21,806 nt of DNA from an uncultured Oscillospiraceae bacterium (GTDB taxonomy: Bacteria; Bacillota; Clostridia; Oscillospirales; Acutalibacteraceae): contig CABUAS010000024.1 of NCBI GenBank assembly GCA_902489595.1, positions 1 through 21,806 of the forward strand, in the 5' to 3' direction. Below, piece by piece: positions 6,105 to 12,773 of this stretch. Below the pieces are notes generated by a model that ran no database searches, had not been told where the DNA came from, and saw nothing but the letters and a program-made list of their open reading frames with translations. The translations under genes were made by a program, and so were the position numbers. Positions within the stretch are counted from its first letter, which is position 1. Every line of letters starts with the position of its first letter.

Positions 6105-6142
6105 ATTCTGCACCTTTCAAGTTTGTTATTAAATATAAAAAT

Positions 6143-6171
6143 ATTTTAACAGAAACATATCTGTTTTTCAA
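6143..6171 (-). promoter_or_regulatory. galT promoter with inverted repeat in the spacer
   Basis: On the minus strand TTGAAA (6171-6166), a 17-nt spacer and TAAAAT (6148-6143). An inverted repeat with 6-bp arms, AACAGA-N6-TCTGTT (6148-6165), fills the spacer. This position suits a repressor operator, which would make sense for a galactose gene. The start would be about 6136, leaving a leader of about 32 nt. Confidence 0.65.
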
Positions 6172-6185
6172 GTCACATTTAAAAT

Positions 6186-6226
6186 AAAAAAAGCGGTAAG
6201 TACCCAAATTGATACTTATCGCTTTT
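6186..6226 (-). terminator. rho-independent terminator upstream of galT
   Basis: A 14-bp stem with one G-T pair (arms 6189-6202 and 6213-6226, 10-nt loop). On the minus strand it is followed by a run of T (6192-6186). It abuts the degenerate tRNA 3' end at 6226-6245, just as a tRNA gene is followed by its terminator, and would stop tRNA-locus transcription before galT. Confidence 0.75.
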
Positions 6227-6245
6227 GGTACGAGAGATGGGACTT
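6226..6245 (-). pseudogene. degenerate tRNA-Leu 3' end
   Basis: On the minus strand AAGTCCCATCTCTCGTACCA matches the last 20 nt of the intact tRNA-Leu at 6369-6453, including CCA, at 18 of 20 positions. The remaining tRNA body is not present; palindromic sequence takes its place. It may be a decayed tandem tRNA copy or the trace of an integration event at a tRNA 3' end. Confidence 0.55.
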
Positions 6246-6269
6246 TCTTCTCCGGCTATTGAAAGGTCC

Positions 6270-6307
6270 CCAAATTTACCCAGCGCAAAAGCGCACGGTA
6301 AATTTGG
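6270..6307. repeat. palindrome between tRNA-Leu and the tRNA remnant
   Basis: Perfect 11-bp arms CCAAATTTACC (6270-6280) and GGTAAATTTGG (6297-6307) enclose an inner GCGC-AAAA-GCGC hairpin (6283-6294). The run of short arms, a 2-nt mismatch and a tight loop is typical of palindromic intergenic repeats. Confidence 0.6.
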
Positions 6308-6331
6308 AGGTCGTTTCAAGTCCTATAAATA

Positions 6332-6369
6332 ATTAAAGACTCAGCAACAAATGTTGCCAAGTCTTTAAT
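6332..6369 (-). terminator. hairpin at the 3' end of tRNA-Leu
   Basis: Arms ATTAAAGACT (6332-6341) and AGTCTTTAAT (6360-6369) are perfectly complementary, and an inner stem GCAACA/TGTTGC (6344-6349 with 6352-6357) extends them. It begins immediately at the encoded CCA. The T-run after it on the minus strand is weak, so termination efficiency is uncertain. Confidence 0.5.
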
Positions 6370-6453
6370 GGTGCGAGAGACGGGACTTGAACCCGTACGA
6401 GTCGCCCCACACGCCCCTCAAACGTGCGCGTCTGCCGATTCCGCCACTCTCGC
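6369..6453 (-). tRNA. tRNA-Leu (anticodon GAG)
   Basis: An 85-nt class II tRNA with encoded CCA. The acceptor arms GCGAGAG and CTCTCGC pair, the T arm is ACGGG-TTCAAGT-CCCGT, and the anticodon stem CACGT/GCGTG holds the loop TTGAGGG, giving anticodon GAG for CUC/CUU leucine codons. The long variable arm (about TGGGGCGACTCGT) fits leucine. A consensus promoter lies directly upstream. Confidence 0.95.
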
Positions 6454-6466
6454 GTCAACGATATGA

Positions 6467-6495
6467 ATTATAGCAGATGAAGCATTAAATGTCAA
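6467..6495 (-). promoter_or_regulatory. consensus sigma-A promoter of tRNA-Leu
   Basis: On the minus strand a perfect TTGACA (6495-6490), a 17-nt spacer and a perfect TATAAT (6472-6467). Transcription would begin about 7 nt before the tRNA 5' end. The -35 box lies inside the last codons of the gph gene. Confidence 0.9.
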
Positions 6496-7183
6496 CACTT
6501 AAATTAAAAATTTTCAAAAAATCTTTCGGTGTATCTGCAATCAAAGACGGCTTTGCCGAAACGAGGCTTTCACGCGAGCGAAAGCCCCACGAAACTGCTA
6601 TCGATTTACAGCCAATATTATGCGCCGATTCTATATCAACACTGCTGTCGCCTGTCCACACACATTCTTCTGCATTAACATTAAGTTTATTCATAACAAT
6701 TTGAGGCATTACCGTATCGGGCTTTTTAGGAACATTATCAACTGCGCCGAGAATAAAATCAAATGTATTTTTACCATAAACGGTTTCTACCATTTCAACG
6801 GCAGAAATATTCGGCTTGTTTGTACAGACTGCAAGTTTATAACCTTTTCTTTTAAGTGCGGTAACAATATCAATCATACCGTCATATGCACAGGCATTAT
6901 CAAGTTTAATTTCGTTATATTTTACTTTAAATTCGGCATAGAGTTTATCAAGTTCTTCATCTGACAATTTACCGCCAAACGCACGGCTGACAAGCAGTTT
7001 TGCACCGTTGCCGACAAAGTTTTTATAATCATTCAAAGTCCATTTCGGCTCTATCCCCTGCTCTTTCAGAAGATAATCACAGGCACCCGCCAAATCATCA
7101 ATAGTATTTACCAAAGTGCCGTCGAGATCAAAAATAATACACTTTGCCTTTCTGATTTCAGACATTATTTCACAATCATTCAT
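6485..7183 (-). CDS. gph: HAD-family phosphatase, phosphoglycolate phosphatase-like
   Basis: A 232-aa HAD hydrolase with all four motifs: motif I FDLDGTLVNT (nucleophile Asp19, Asp21), motif II CTNKPN, the lysine motif KKPD and motif III WTGDSSVDIESA. The length and a helical cap between motifs I and II match the Gph/PGP subfamily, which hydrolyses 2-phosphoglycolate, but HAD substrates cannot be read from sequence and other sugar or nucleotide phosphates are possible. The start ATG at 7183 overlaps the end of the polyamine binding-protein gene by 8 nt, with GAGG about 15 nt upstream; an alternative ATG at 7165 has no ribosome site. It is thus the last gene of the potABCD operon. Confidence 0.85.
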   Translation of the reverse strand: MNDCEIMSEIRKAKCIIFDLDGTLVNTIDDLAGACDYLLKEQGIEPKWTLNDYKNFVGNGAKLLVSRAFGGKLSDEELDKLYAEFKVKYNEIKLDNACAYDGMIDIVTALKRKGYKLAVCTNKPNISAVEMVETVYGKNTFDFILGAVDNVPKKPDTVMPQIVMNKLNVNAEECVWTGDSSVDIESAHNIGCKSIAVSWGFRSRESLVSAKPSLIADTPKDFLKIFNLSVDI

Positions 7184-8432
7184 ATAAATCGCTTAAATCC
7201 TCAATTTTTCTTTTTCTGCTGTTTGAAACTAATTTGTATACTATAAATACAAGCACAATTCCGCCCAGAACAGCAGACTCAATATAGATTCTTTTATTCT
7301 GTGCCTCACTGTCGGCAGACAGCTGACCGCCTTTAACTCTTGACCAAAGGCTTGACTGAACCTCGAGTATATTCTGCGGCAAATTATGAAAATACTGCCC
7401 GTTCGGCAATGGGTCCGGATAAACAGCCTCACTGCCGTAAAGGGAACTTTCTTCATTATTTCTTACGGTAATATTAGGTGATGCATAATAAATAAATTCC
7501 GTATTTTCGAGTGCAACCTGAGGCTCATGCATAAAATTTATAAACGCCTCCGCACCGCGCTTGTTCTGAGCACAGGTCGGAATACAAAACGCATCATAAA
7601 AAATGTTTACGCCCTCTTTCGGAAAGCAATAGTCAAGGTCTTCATTGTTTTCACTCATAAGAACGTAGTCACCTGCATAATAAGTAGCAAAAGCGTATTC
7701 CCCGCTCTCCATAAGATTAAACACCTCGTCCATTACATAAACGGGTGAAACAGTATCTCTCTGCTTGGCAAGAAGTTCTGCACATTCCTGCCAGTCAGCT
7801 TCATTTGTACTATTGAAATCTTTGCCAAGCATTGCCTGAGCAATAGCAAAAGCATCACGAGAATTGTTAAACATCAAGACTTTGCCTTTGTACTGCTCAT
7901 CCCAAAGAACAGACCAGCTGTCGGGCACTTCATCAACAAGTTTTGTGTTATAAATAAGTACGGTTGTGCCCGCATTATAGCACAATGAATATTTCTGTTC
8001 AGGGTCAAAATAAAGATATTTACAGCTGTCATCAATAAGTGAAATATTAGGCACATTATTCCAGTCTATTTCAAGCAGCATATTTTCATCAATCAAACGG
8101 GCAATCATATAATCGCTCGGTGCGATAACATCATAGGAAACACCGCCGCCCGAAAGTTTTGAATACATATTTTCATTTGATTCATAATTTGTGTAATTTA
8201 CTTTTGCGCCTGTTAAGCGTTCAAACTCGTGCACAACATCCATTGAACCTTCAGAGCCGTCTGAAATATACTCGCCCCAGTTATAAACATTAACTGTTGT
8301 ACCCTGAAGACCGAGAGATGCATAATAATCCATCTGTTCCTGAGTAAAAACCTCGTCATCGGCAAAAGAAGCTATTGAGACAGGCACAACTGCAATAACC
8401 AAGCTAAGAAAAAAGGTGATTAATTTTTTCAT
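7176..8432 (-). CDS. potD: spermidine/putrescine ABC transporter substrate-binding protein with C-terminal membrane anchor
   Basis: A 418-aa extracytoplasmic binding protein of the PotD/PotF type. After a Sec signal (residues 1-25, MKKLITFFLSLVIAVVPVS) comes VNVYNWGEYISDGS, the family's first strand, then EFERLTGAKVNYTNYESNENMYSKL and other PotD blocks such as YDVIAPSDYMIARLI. The signal has no lipobox cysteine. Instead a hydrophobic helix near the C-terminus (VLGGIVLVFIVYKLV) is followed by a basic SNSRKRK stop-transfer, so the protein is probably tied to the membrane from that end. Start ATG at 8432 overlaps the potC stop (ATGA). It captures polyamines for PotBC; spermidine versus putrescine preference cannot be decided. 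Confidence 0.9.
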   Translation of the reverse strand: MKKLITFFLSLVIAVVPVSIASFADDEVFTQEQMDYYASLGLQGTTVNVYNWGEYISDGSEGSMDVVHEFERLTGAKVNYTNYESNENMYSKLSGGGVSYDVIAPSDYMIARLIDENMLLEIDWNNVPNISLIDDSCKYLYFDPEQKYSLCYNAGTTVLIYNTKLVDEVPDSWSVLWDEQYKGKVLMFNNSRDAFAIAQAMLGKDFNSTNEADWQECAELLAKQRDTVSPVYVMDEVFNLMESGEYAFATYYAGDYVLMSENNEDLDYCFPKEGVNIFYDAFCIPTCAQNKRGAEAFINFMHEPQVALENTEFIYYASPNITVRNNEESSLYGSEAVYPDPLPNGQYFHNLPQNILEVQSSLWSRVKGGQLSADSEAQNKRIYIESAVLGGIVLVFIVYKLVSNSRKRKIEDLSDLYE

Positions 8433-9250
8433 TTGGCATCACTCTTACCCTTTTTCTCTGCTCTTGCCTGAACAATATTCATAACGATAAGAAGTACAAG
8501 CGTTACAACGAAAACAAGTGTTGAAAGAGCATACATATCAGGCTTAACTCTTTTTTTGGTTAATGAAAAAATGTAAATCGGCAAAGTCTGAAAACTCGGA
8601 CCGTTTGTAAAATACGAAATAATAAAATCATCAATAGAGAGCGTAAAGCTCATTACAAGACCTGTTAAAATACCGCTTGCAATATTAGGCAGTACAACTT
8701 TAAAAAAGGCAAAAAACGGCTTGCAGCCAAGGTCGACAGCAGCTTCATAAATATTGTAGTCAAACTGATTGAGCTTAGGAATTACATTAAGAATTACATA
8801 CGGCAGGCAAAATGTTACATGTGCAATCAGAAGCGTTGAAAAGCCGAGAACATTTGATTTGTTTACGATTGTACCTGCAAACACAAAAAGCAGCATCATT
8901 GAAATGCCTGTTACAATTTCCGGATTCATCATAGGCACATTTGTAACCGTCATCAAAGTATTTTTATAAAGTGAATTTCTGCTTTTGAAAATGCCTACCG
9001 ATGCAAGCGTGCCGAGAACGGTTGCAATCAATGATGATGCAACTGCAAGCAAAAGTGTATTTTTTAAAGCATCCATTGCTGATGAGTTGGAAAACATTTC
9101 ACCCCACCATTTTGTTGAAAAGCCGGTAAAAATATATGTGCTTGAAGTATCATTAAACGAAAAAAGCGCCATAACAACAATGGGTGCATAAAGAAAAATA
9201 AACATTAGCACCATATAAAACCTTGAAGCAGGAGATAATTTTTTCTTCAT
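8429..9250 (-). CDS. potC: polyamine ABC transporter permease PotC
   Basis: A 273-aa permease of the PotC/YdcV type with six hydrophobic segments. The cytoplasmic EAA loop that meets the ATPase is EAAVDLGCKPFFAFFKVVLP near residues 160-180, and the family's LSIDDFIISYF segment follows. Length is standard. Start ATG at 9250 overlaps the potB stop codon (ATGA), and its own stop overlaps potD the same way, so the permeases and binding protein are translationally coupled. It pairs with PotB to form the membrane channel. Confidence 0.93.
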   Translation of the reverse strand: MKKKLSPASRFYMVLMFIFLYAPIVVMALFSFNDTSSTYIFTGFSTKWWGEMFSNSSAMDALKNTLLLAVASSLIATVLGTLASVGIFKSRNSLYKNTLMTVTNVPMMNPEIVTGISMMLLFVFAGTIVNKSNVLGFSTLLIAHVTFCLPYVILNVIPKLNQFDYNIYEAAVDLGCKPFFAFFKVVLPNIASGILTGLVMSFTLSIDDFIISYFTNGPSFQTLPIYIFSLTKKRVKPDMYALSTLVFVVTLVLLIVMNIVQARAEKKGKSDAK

Positions 9251-10074
9251 ATAATAACCCCTCCTTCATTTTCATCAGAAGAACCAAAATGGTTCATTAC
9301 TCCAAGACAGATAAGAATTAAAAGCATAAGCACAAAGGAAAGACTTGCACCTAAATTGTAATTATTGGCACTCTGAAACTGAGTTTCAATAACGTCGCCG
9401 ATAAGAACAATCTGACCGCCGCCGAGTTTTTGCGTAATATAAAATGTTGAAACACAGGGCACAAAAACCATTGTAACACCGCTTAAAACACCCGGAAGCG
9501 AAAGCGGCATAATTACTTTTGTAAACACCTTGAATCTGCCTGCTCCCAAATCCTGAGCCGCTTCAACAAGCGAATTATCCATTTTATTCATAATTGAATA
9601 AATAGGCAAAATCATATAAGGCAGAAAATTATACACCATACCGAGTATAACTGCACCGCCTGTATTGATAAGTTCAAGGCTTTTAAGCCCCATTAAATTC
9701 AGGATGGTATTGATAATTCCGCTGTCTCCTAAAATAGTCATCCAAGAATAGGTTCTGATAAGAAAATTCATCCACATCGGAATCATAACCATAAGAAAGA
9801 ATACACGCTGAAGGCTCATTTTTGTTTTAGTCAGAAAGTAGGCAAACGGATAACCTATAACAAGGCAAATGAGCGTTGCAAAAACGCCGTAAAGTATTGA
9901 AAGCAGAATTGTTGCCGTATACTCAGGCAAAGCAGTAATATTATTAAAGGTAAATGCACCTGTTGAATCAGTAAGTGCATAATAAAGCACCATAATAAGC
10001 GGCGCAATTATGAAAAGAATTGCCCATACGAGATACGGCTTGTCCAGCAAAGAACGTGAAAATTTAGTTTTCAT
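9247..10074 (-). CDS. potB: polyamine ABC transporter permease PotB
   Basis: A 275-aa permease of the PotB type with about six membrane helices and an EAA loop, EAAQDLGAGRFKVFTKVIMP. The frame is open further upstream, inside potA, but the start MKTKFSRSLLDKPYL at 10074 has GGAGG 6 nt before it and gives the normal N-terminus. It overlaps the last 11 nt of potA. The last codon region EGGVII runs into the ATGA that starts potC. It is the partner of PotC. Confidence 0.93.
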   Translation of the reverse strand: MKTKFSRSLLDKPYLVWAILFIIAPLIMVLYYALTDSTGAFTFNNITALPEYTATILLSILYGVFATLICLVIGYPFAYFLTKTKMSLQRVFFLMVMIPMWMNFLIRTYSWMTILGDSGIINTILNLMGLKSLELINTGGAVILGMVYNFLPYMILPIYSIMNKMDNSLVEAAQDLGAGRFKVFTKVIMPLSLPGVLSGVTMVFVPCVSTFYITQKLGGGQIVLIGDVIETQFQSANNYNLGASLSFVLMLLILICLGVMNHFGSSDENEGGVII

Positions 10075-11197
10075 TCTCAGCCTCCCAGTCATAATCTGCA
10101 TCATTAATATGGTCAAATTCATCTGAGAATGTAGAATAGTCGCCGTATTCGCCGCTGTATTCACTGCGTTTCATAACGTGAATGGAATCGGCGTCAATAT
10201 ACATTGCAACCTTTTCGCCAACTTTGTGATATTCGGTAGTCTGTACCAGCCAGATAAAACCGTTTACATCAACAAAGGTTTCGTAAAAAGTACCCTTAAA
10301 AACAACGTCGGTAACTATGCCTGTGAGTGAATCTTTTTTGCCGATTTCACAGAAGGTAATATCCTCGGGGCGGATAACTGCCTCAGTAACCTCATTCGGT
10401 TCAAAGCCGCTGTCAAGGCATTCAAAGGTAACACCTGCAAAGCTTACAAGATAATCCTTTATCATAACGGCATCAACAATATTCGATTCGCCGATAAAAT
10501 CAGCCACAAAAGCGTTTACAGGCTCATTATAAATATCCTCAGGCGTGCCGATCTGCTGAATTTTGCCCTTGTCCATAACAACAACTCGGTCACTCATGGA
10601 AAGAGCCTCTTCCTGATCGTGAGTGACATAAATAAAGGTAATGCCGAGGCGCTTTTGAATTGCTTTAAGTTCCTTCTGCATATCCTTGCGCAGTTTCAAA
10701 TCAAGCGCACCGAGCGGCTCATCAAGGAGCAGAACATGCGGTTTATTTGCAAGTGCCCTTGCAATAGCAACACGCTGCTGCTGACCGCCCGAAAGACTGT
10801 CAATAGACCTTTTTTCAAAGCCTTTAAGATTAACGAGTTCGAGCATTTCGGCAACTGTTTTTCTTATTTCATCTTTCGGCATTTTCTGAAGTTCAGGACC
10901 GAAAGCAATATTTTCATACACATTTAAATGCGAAAAAAGAGCATAACGCTGAAAGATAGTATTTACCTTTCTTTTATGAGGCGGAAGATGATTTATCTTT
11001 TTGCCCTCAAAAATAATCTCGCCTTCATCAGGCTCCAAAAAACCTGCAATACAGCGCAGGGTTGTAGTTTTGCCGCAGCCTGATGAACCGAGAAACGTTA
11101 TAAACTCTTTTTTATTTATAGATAAATTCAGTTTGTCAAGAACGGTATTATCACCGTATTTCACTGTAATATTCTTAAGATCAATTATTTTTTCCAA
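10064..11197 (-). CDS. potA: polyamine ABC transporter ATP-binding protein PotA
   Basis: A 377-aa ABC ATPase with all nucleotide-binding motifs: Walker A GSSGCGKTT (37-45), Q-loop Gln83, signature LSGGQQQR (135-142), Walker B VLLLDE (155-160) and H-loop His193. After about residue 240 comes a TOBE-type domain, as in the MalK/PotA group, which helps regulate import. The start codon is TTG at 11197, preceded by AGAGGA at 9-nt spacing; no ATG fits. The acidic C-terminal tail (DHINDADYDWEAENEN) is longer than usual and encodes the potB ribosome site. First gene of the pot operon. Confidence 0.94.
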   Translation of the reverse strand: MEKIIDLKNITVKYGDNTVLDKLNLSINKKEFITFLGSSGCGKTTTLRCIAGFLEPDEGEIIFEGKKINHLPPHKRKVNTIFQRYALFSHLNVYENIAFGPELQKMPKDEIRKTVAEMLELVNLKGFEKRSIDSLSGGQQQRVAIARALANKPHVLLLDEPLGALDLKLRKDMQKELKAIQKRLGITFIYVTHDQEEALSMSDRVVVMDKGKIQQIGTPEDIYNEPVNAFVADFIGESNIVDAVMIKDYLVSFAGVTFECLDSGFEPNEVTEAVIRPEDITFCEIGKKDSLTGIVTDVVFKGTFYETFVDVNGFIWLVQTTEYHKVGEKVAMYIDADSIHVMKRSEYSGEYGDYSTFSDEFDHINDADYDWEAENEN

Positions 11198-11262
11198 TTA
11201 TGCACTTCCTCTTTGTAACCCGATTTTAAAGCCTTTTAATAATAAAAAACATTAATAGATTT

Positions 11263-11290
11263 AATATAACAAATTACGCGCAAAAGTCAA
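11263..11290 (-). promoter_or_regulatory. potA operon promoter
   Basis: On the minus strand TTGACT (11290-11285), a 16-nt spacer and TATATT (11268-11263). It lies in the gap between the dpaB stop (11297) and potA, so the pot genes need not depend on sporulation transcription. Confidence 0.65.
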
Positions 11291-11296
11291 CAATTT

Positions 11297-11860
11297 TTAT
11301 AATATTTTTTTAAGAATTTCTTCGCCTTTTGCGACTTTGTTAACTGTGTCGGTTACAAGCGTAAAATCGCACACTACCGATTTCGGTTTGTGTATGCAAT
11401 CGTCCATACCGGCAGGTACAAAATAGTAGTTTTTGTAATTCATAAGACTGCCTATATTCTTTGCCGCACCGCCAAGAGCATCATTTGTTGACACACCTAT
11501 AATAACCGGCCTTGAATTTCTTAAATGGCTTTTTACAGCCATTGTAACAGCCGTATCGGCAATACCCCCTGCAAGTTTAGCGAGCGTATTGCCTGTGCAC
11601 GGAACAACACACAGAATATCAAACATTTTTTTAGGTCCGATTGGCTCTGCCTGCTCGATTTTATGAATAATGGAATGACCCGTTATTGCAATAATTTCAT
11701 TCTGAAAATCTTTGGCATCACCAAAGCGTGTATCTATACTGTAAGCGTTTTCGCTCATAATCGGATAAACATCATATCCTGCACGAACTAAATCTTTTAA
11801 AGCCTCAATAGATTTGCTGAAAGTGCAGAAAGAGCCTGTTAAAGCATAACCTATTTTCAT
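11297..11860 (-). CDS. dpaB: dipicolinate synthase subunit B
   Basis: A 187-aa flavoprotein-like subunit (SpoVFB). It begins MKIGYALTGSFCTFSKSIEA and carries the PCTGNTLAKLAGGIADTAVTMA block and the GVSTNDALGGAAKNIG block of the UbiX/Dfp-like dipicolinate synthase B family. With DpaA it converts the dihydrodipicolinate-type lysine intermediate to dipicolinic acid, the Ca-chelated solute of the spore core. The upstream frame is open, but the start at 11860 is fixed by AGGAGGG just before it. It follows dpaA by 73 nt in the usual order. This gene is strong evidence that the organism belongs to a spore-forming lineage. Confidence 0.92.
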   Translation of the reverse strand: MKIGYALTGSFCTFSKSIEALKDLVRAGYDVYPIMSENAYSIDTRFGDAKDFQNEIIAITGHSIIHKIEQAEPIGPKKMFDILCVVPCTGNTLAKLAGGIADTAVTMAVKSHLRNSRPVIIGVSTNDALGGAAKNIGSLMNYKNYYFVPAGMDDCIHKPKSVVCDFTLVTDTVNKVAKGEEILKKIL

Positions 11861-11933
11861 CAATTTCCCTCCTAAAGTAATCAAGATAAATCCAAATAAG
11901 TTTTTTATGAACGGATTTCCCGCTATGCTGTGT

Positions 11934-12653
11934 TTATTGCTTAATCATTTCAAGTACGGCCTCACCTATACAGATGCCTGCCGTTTTTGATGTGTATTTT
12001 GACGGCATTGCTCTGCCGCTGAGTCTTTTAAGCTTCAAGCTGTCTGCCACAAGCGTGTCTATTCCGCCCGGAAATGATGCAAGGTCAAGTATTACTGCGT
12101 TTTTATCAAGTGCAGAAAGCTCTGCCTTTGTAAAGACAATATGCGGAACGGTGTTTATTACAATATCATAATCTGATTTTTCTTTAAGCTGCGAAAAATC
12201 AATATACTTTGCACCGGCGAATTCTGCCTCGGTTTTTGATAAACTGCTTCTTGAGCAGACGGTAATATGACCGCCGTAGGCTTTTAATATTTTATGAAGT
12301 GCCTTTGCAATTCTGCCGTAGCCTGTTATAAGTATTTTTGCATTATTCAGTGAATAATCTGTTTCATTTTCGAGATAGGTTACGGCACCCTCGGCAGTCA
12401 GAATTGCATTTTTCAGAACATAATTTTCATTTTCCATATAATTTTCGCCGAAATTTTCTTTAGCCATTCCGTGAAAAACTTTTTTATTTTCAAGCCCTTT
12501 GAACATATAAGGCTTTGTAAGCACGGGAAGTATTACAAAATCAGCGTCGTCAATATCTTTAACATATATAAAACCATTATCTTCAAGATAATTCTTAACA
12601 TAATTCATTCTTAAATCATCTGCATAAGGAATTGCAAATGTTCGATATGACAT
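11934..12653 (-). CDS. dpaA: dipicolinate synthase subunit A
   Basis: A 239-aa NAD(P)-dependent subunit (SpoVFA). The N-terminal domain resembles the family's shikimate-dehydrogenase-like lid, and the Rossmann domain begins at ILITGYGRIAKALHKILKAYGGHITVCSR (about 109-137). The segment INTVPHIVFT and the end SGRAMPSKYTSKTAGICIGE are family blocks. It is shorter than the Bacillus protein (about 297 aa), the difference lying at the N-terminus. Start ATG at 12653 has an AGGGGTG ribosome site. In Bacillus spoVF is made in the mother cell under sigma-K; a matching promoter is visible upstream here. Confidence 0.9.
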   Translation of the reverse strand: MSYRTFAIPYADDLRMNYVKNYLEDNGFIYVKDIDDADFVILPVLTKPYMFKGLENKKVFHGMAKENFGENYMENENYVLKNAILTAEGAVTYLENETDYSLNNAKILITGYGRIAKALHKILKAYGGHITVCSRSSLSKTEAEFAGAKYIDFSQLKEKSDYDIVINTVPHIVFTKAELSALDKNAVILDLASFPGGIDTLVADSLKLKRLSGRAMPSKYTSKTAGICIGEAVLEMIKQ

Positions 12654-12673
12654 ATTAACACCCCTAACAATTT

Positions 12674-12701
12674 TATAATATGCTTAAAAAATTTTGTTGT
12701 T
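12674..12701 (-). promoter_or_regulatory. candidate sigma-K promoter of dpaAB
   Basis: On the minus strand CATATTATA (12682-12674) fits the sigma-K -10 pattern CATAnnnTA. AACA (12701-12698), fitting the mACm-type -35, stands 15 nt upstream. The start would lie about 15-20 nt before the dpaA ribosome site. No sigma-A promoter is evident for dpaA. Confidence 0.5.
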
Positions 12702-12737
12702 ATCAACTTTACTGTTTATTTTTCAGATGAAAAGTTG

Positions 12738-12743
12738 TATAAT
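12738..12743 (+). promoter_or_regulatory. candidate -10 box of murC
   Basis: A perfect TATAAT 31 nt before the TTG start. The hexamer at the 17-nt position is TTTATT, a weak -35. The leader would be about 25 nt and include the GGAGG at 12762-12766. Confidence 0.45.
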
Positions 12744-12773
12744 ATATTAAAGAATTTAATTGGAGGCATACTC

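Noticed and set aside
6310..6330. Plus-strand GTTTCAAGTCC resembling a tRNA T-arm
   Set aside because: No acceptor stem or anticodon arm can be built around it on that strand.
11198..11262. Possible riboswitch in the potA leader
   Set aside because: The leader is only about 60 nt, AT-rich, and shows no stable conserved fold.
12693..12706. GTTGATAACAAC in the dpaA-murC region as a third copy of the redox operator
   Set aside because: It shares only the GATAAC core with GTGATAACATCAC, lacks the GTGAT/ATCAC arms, and overlaps the candidate sigma-K -35.
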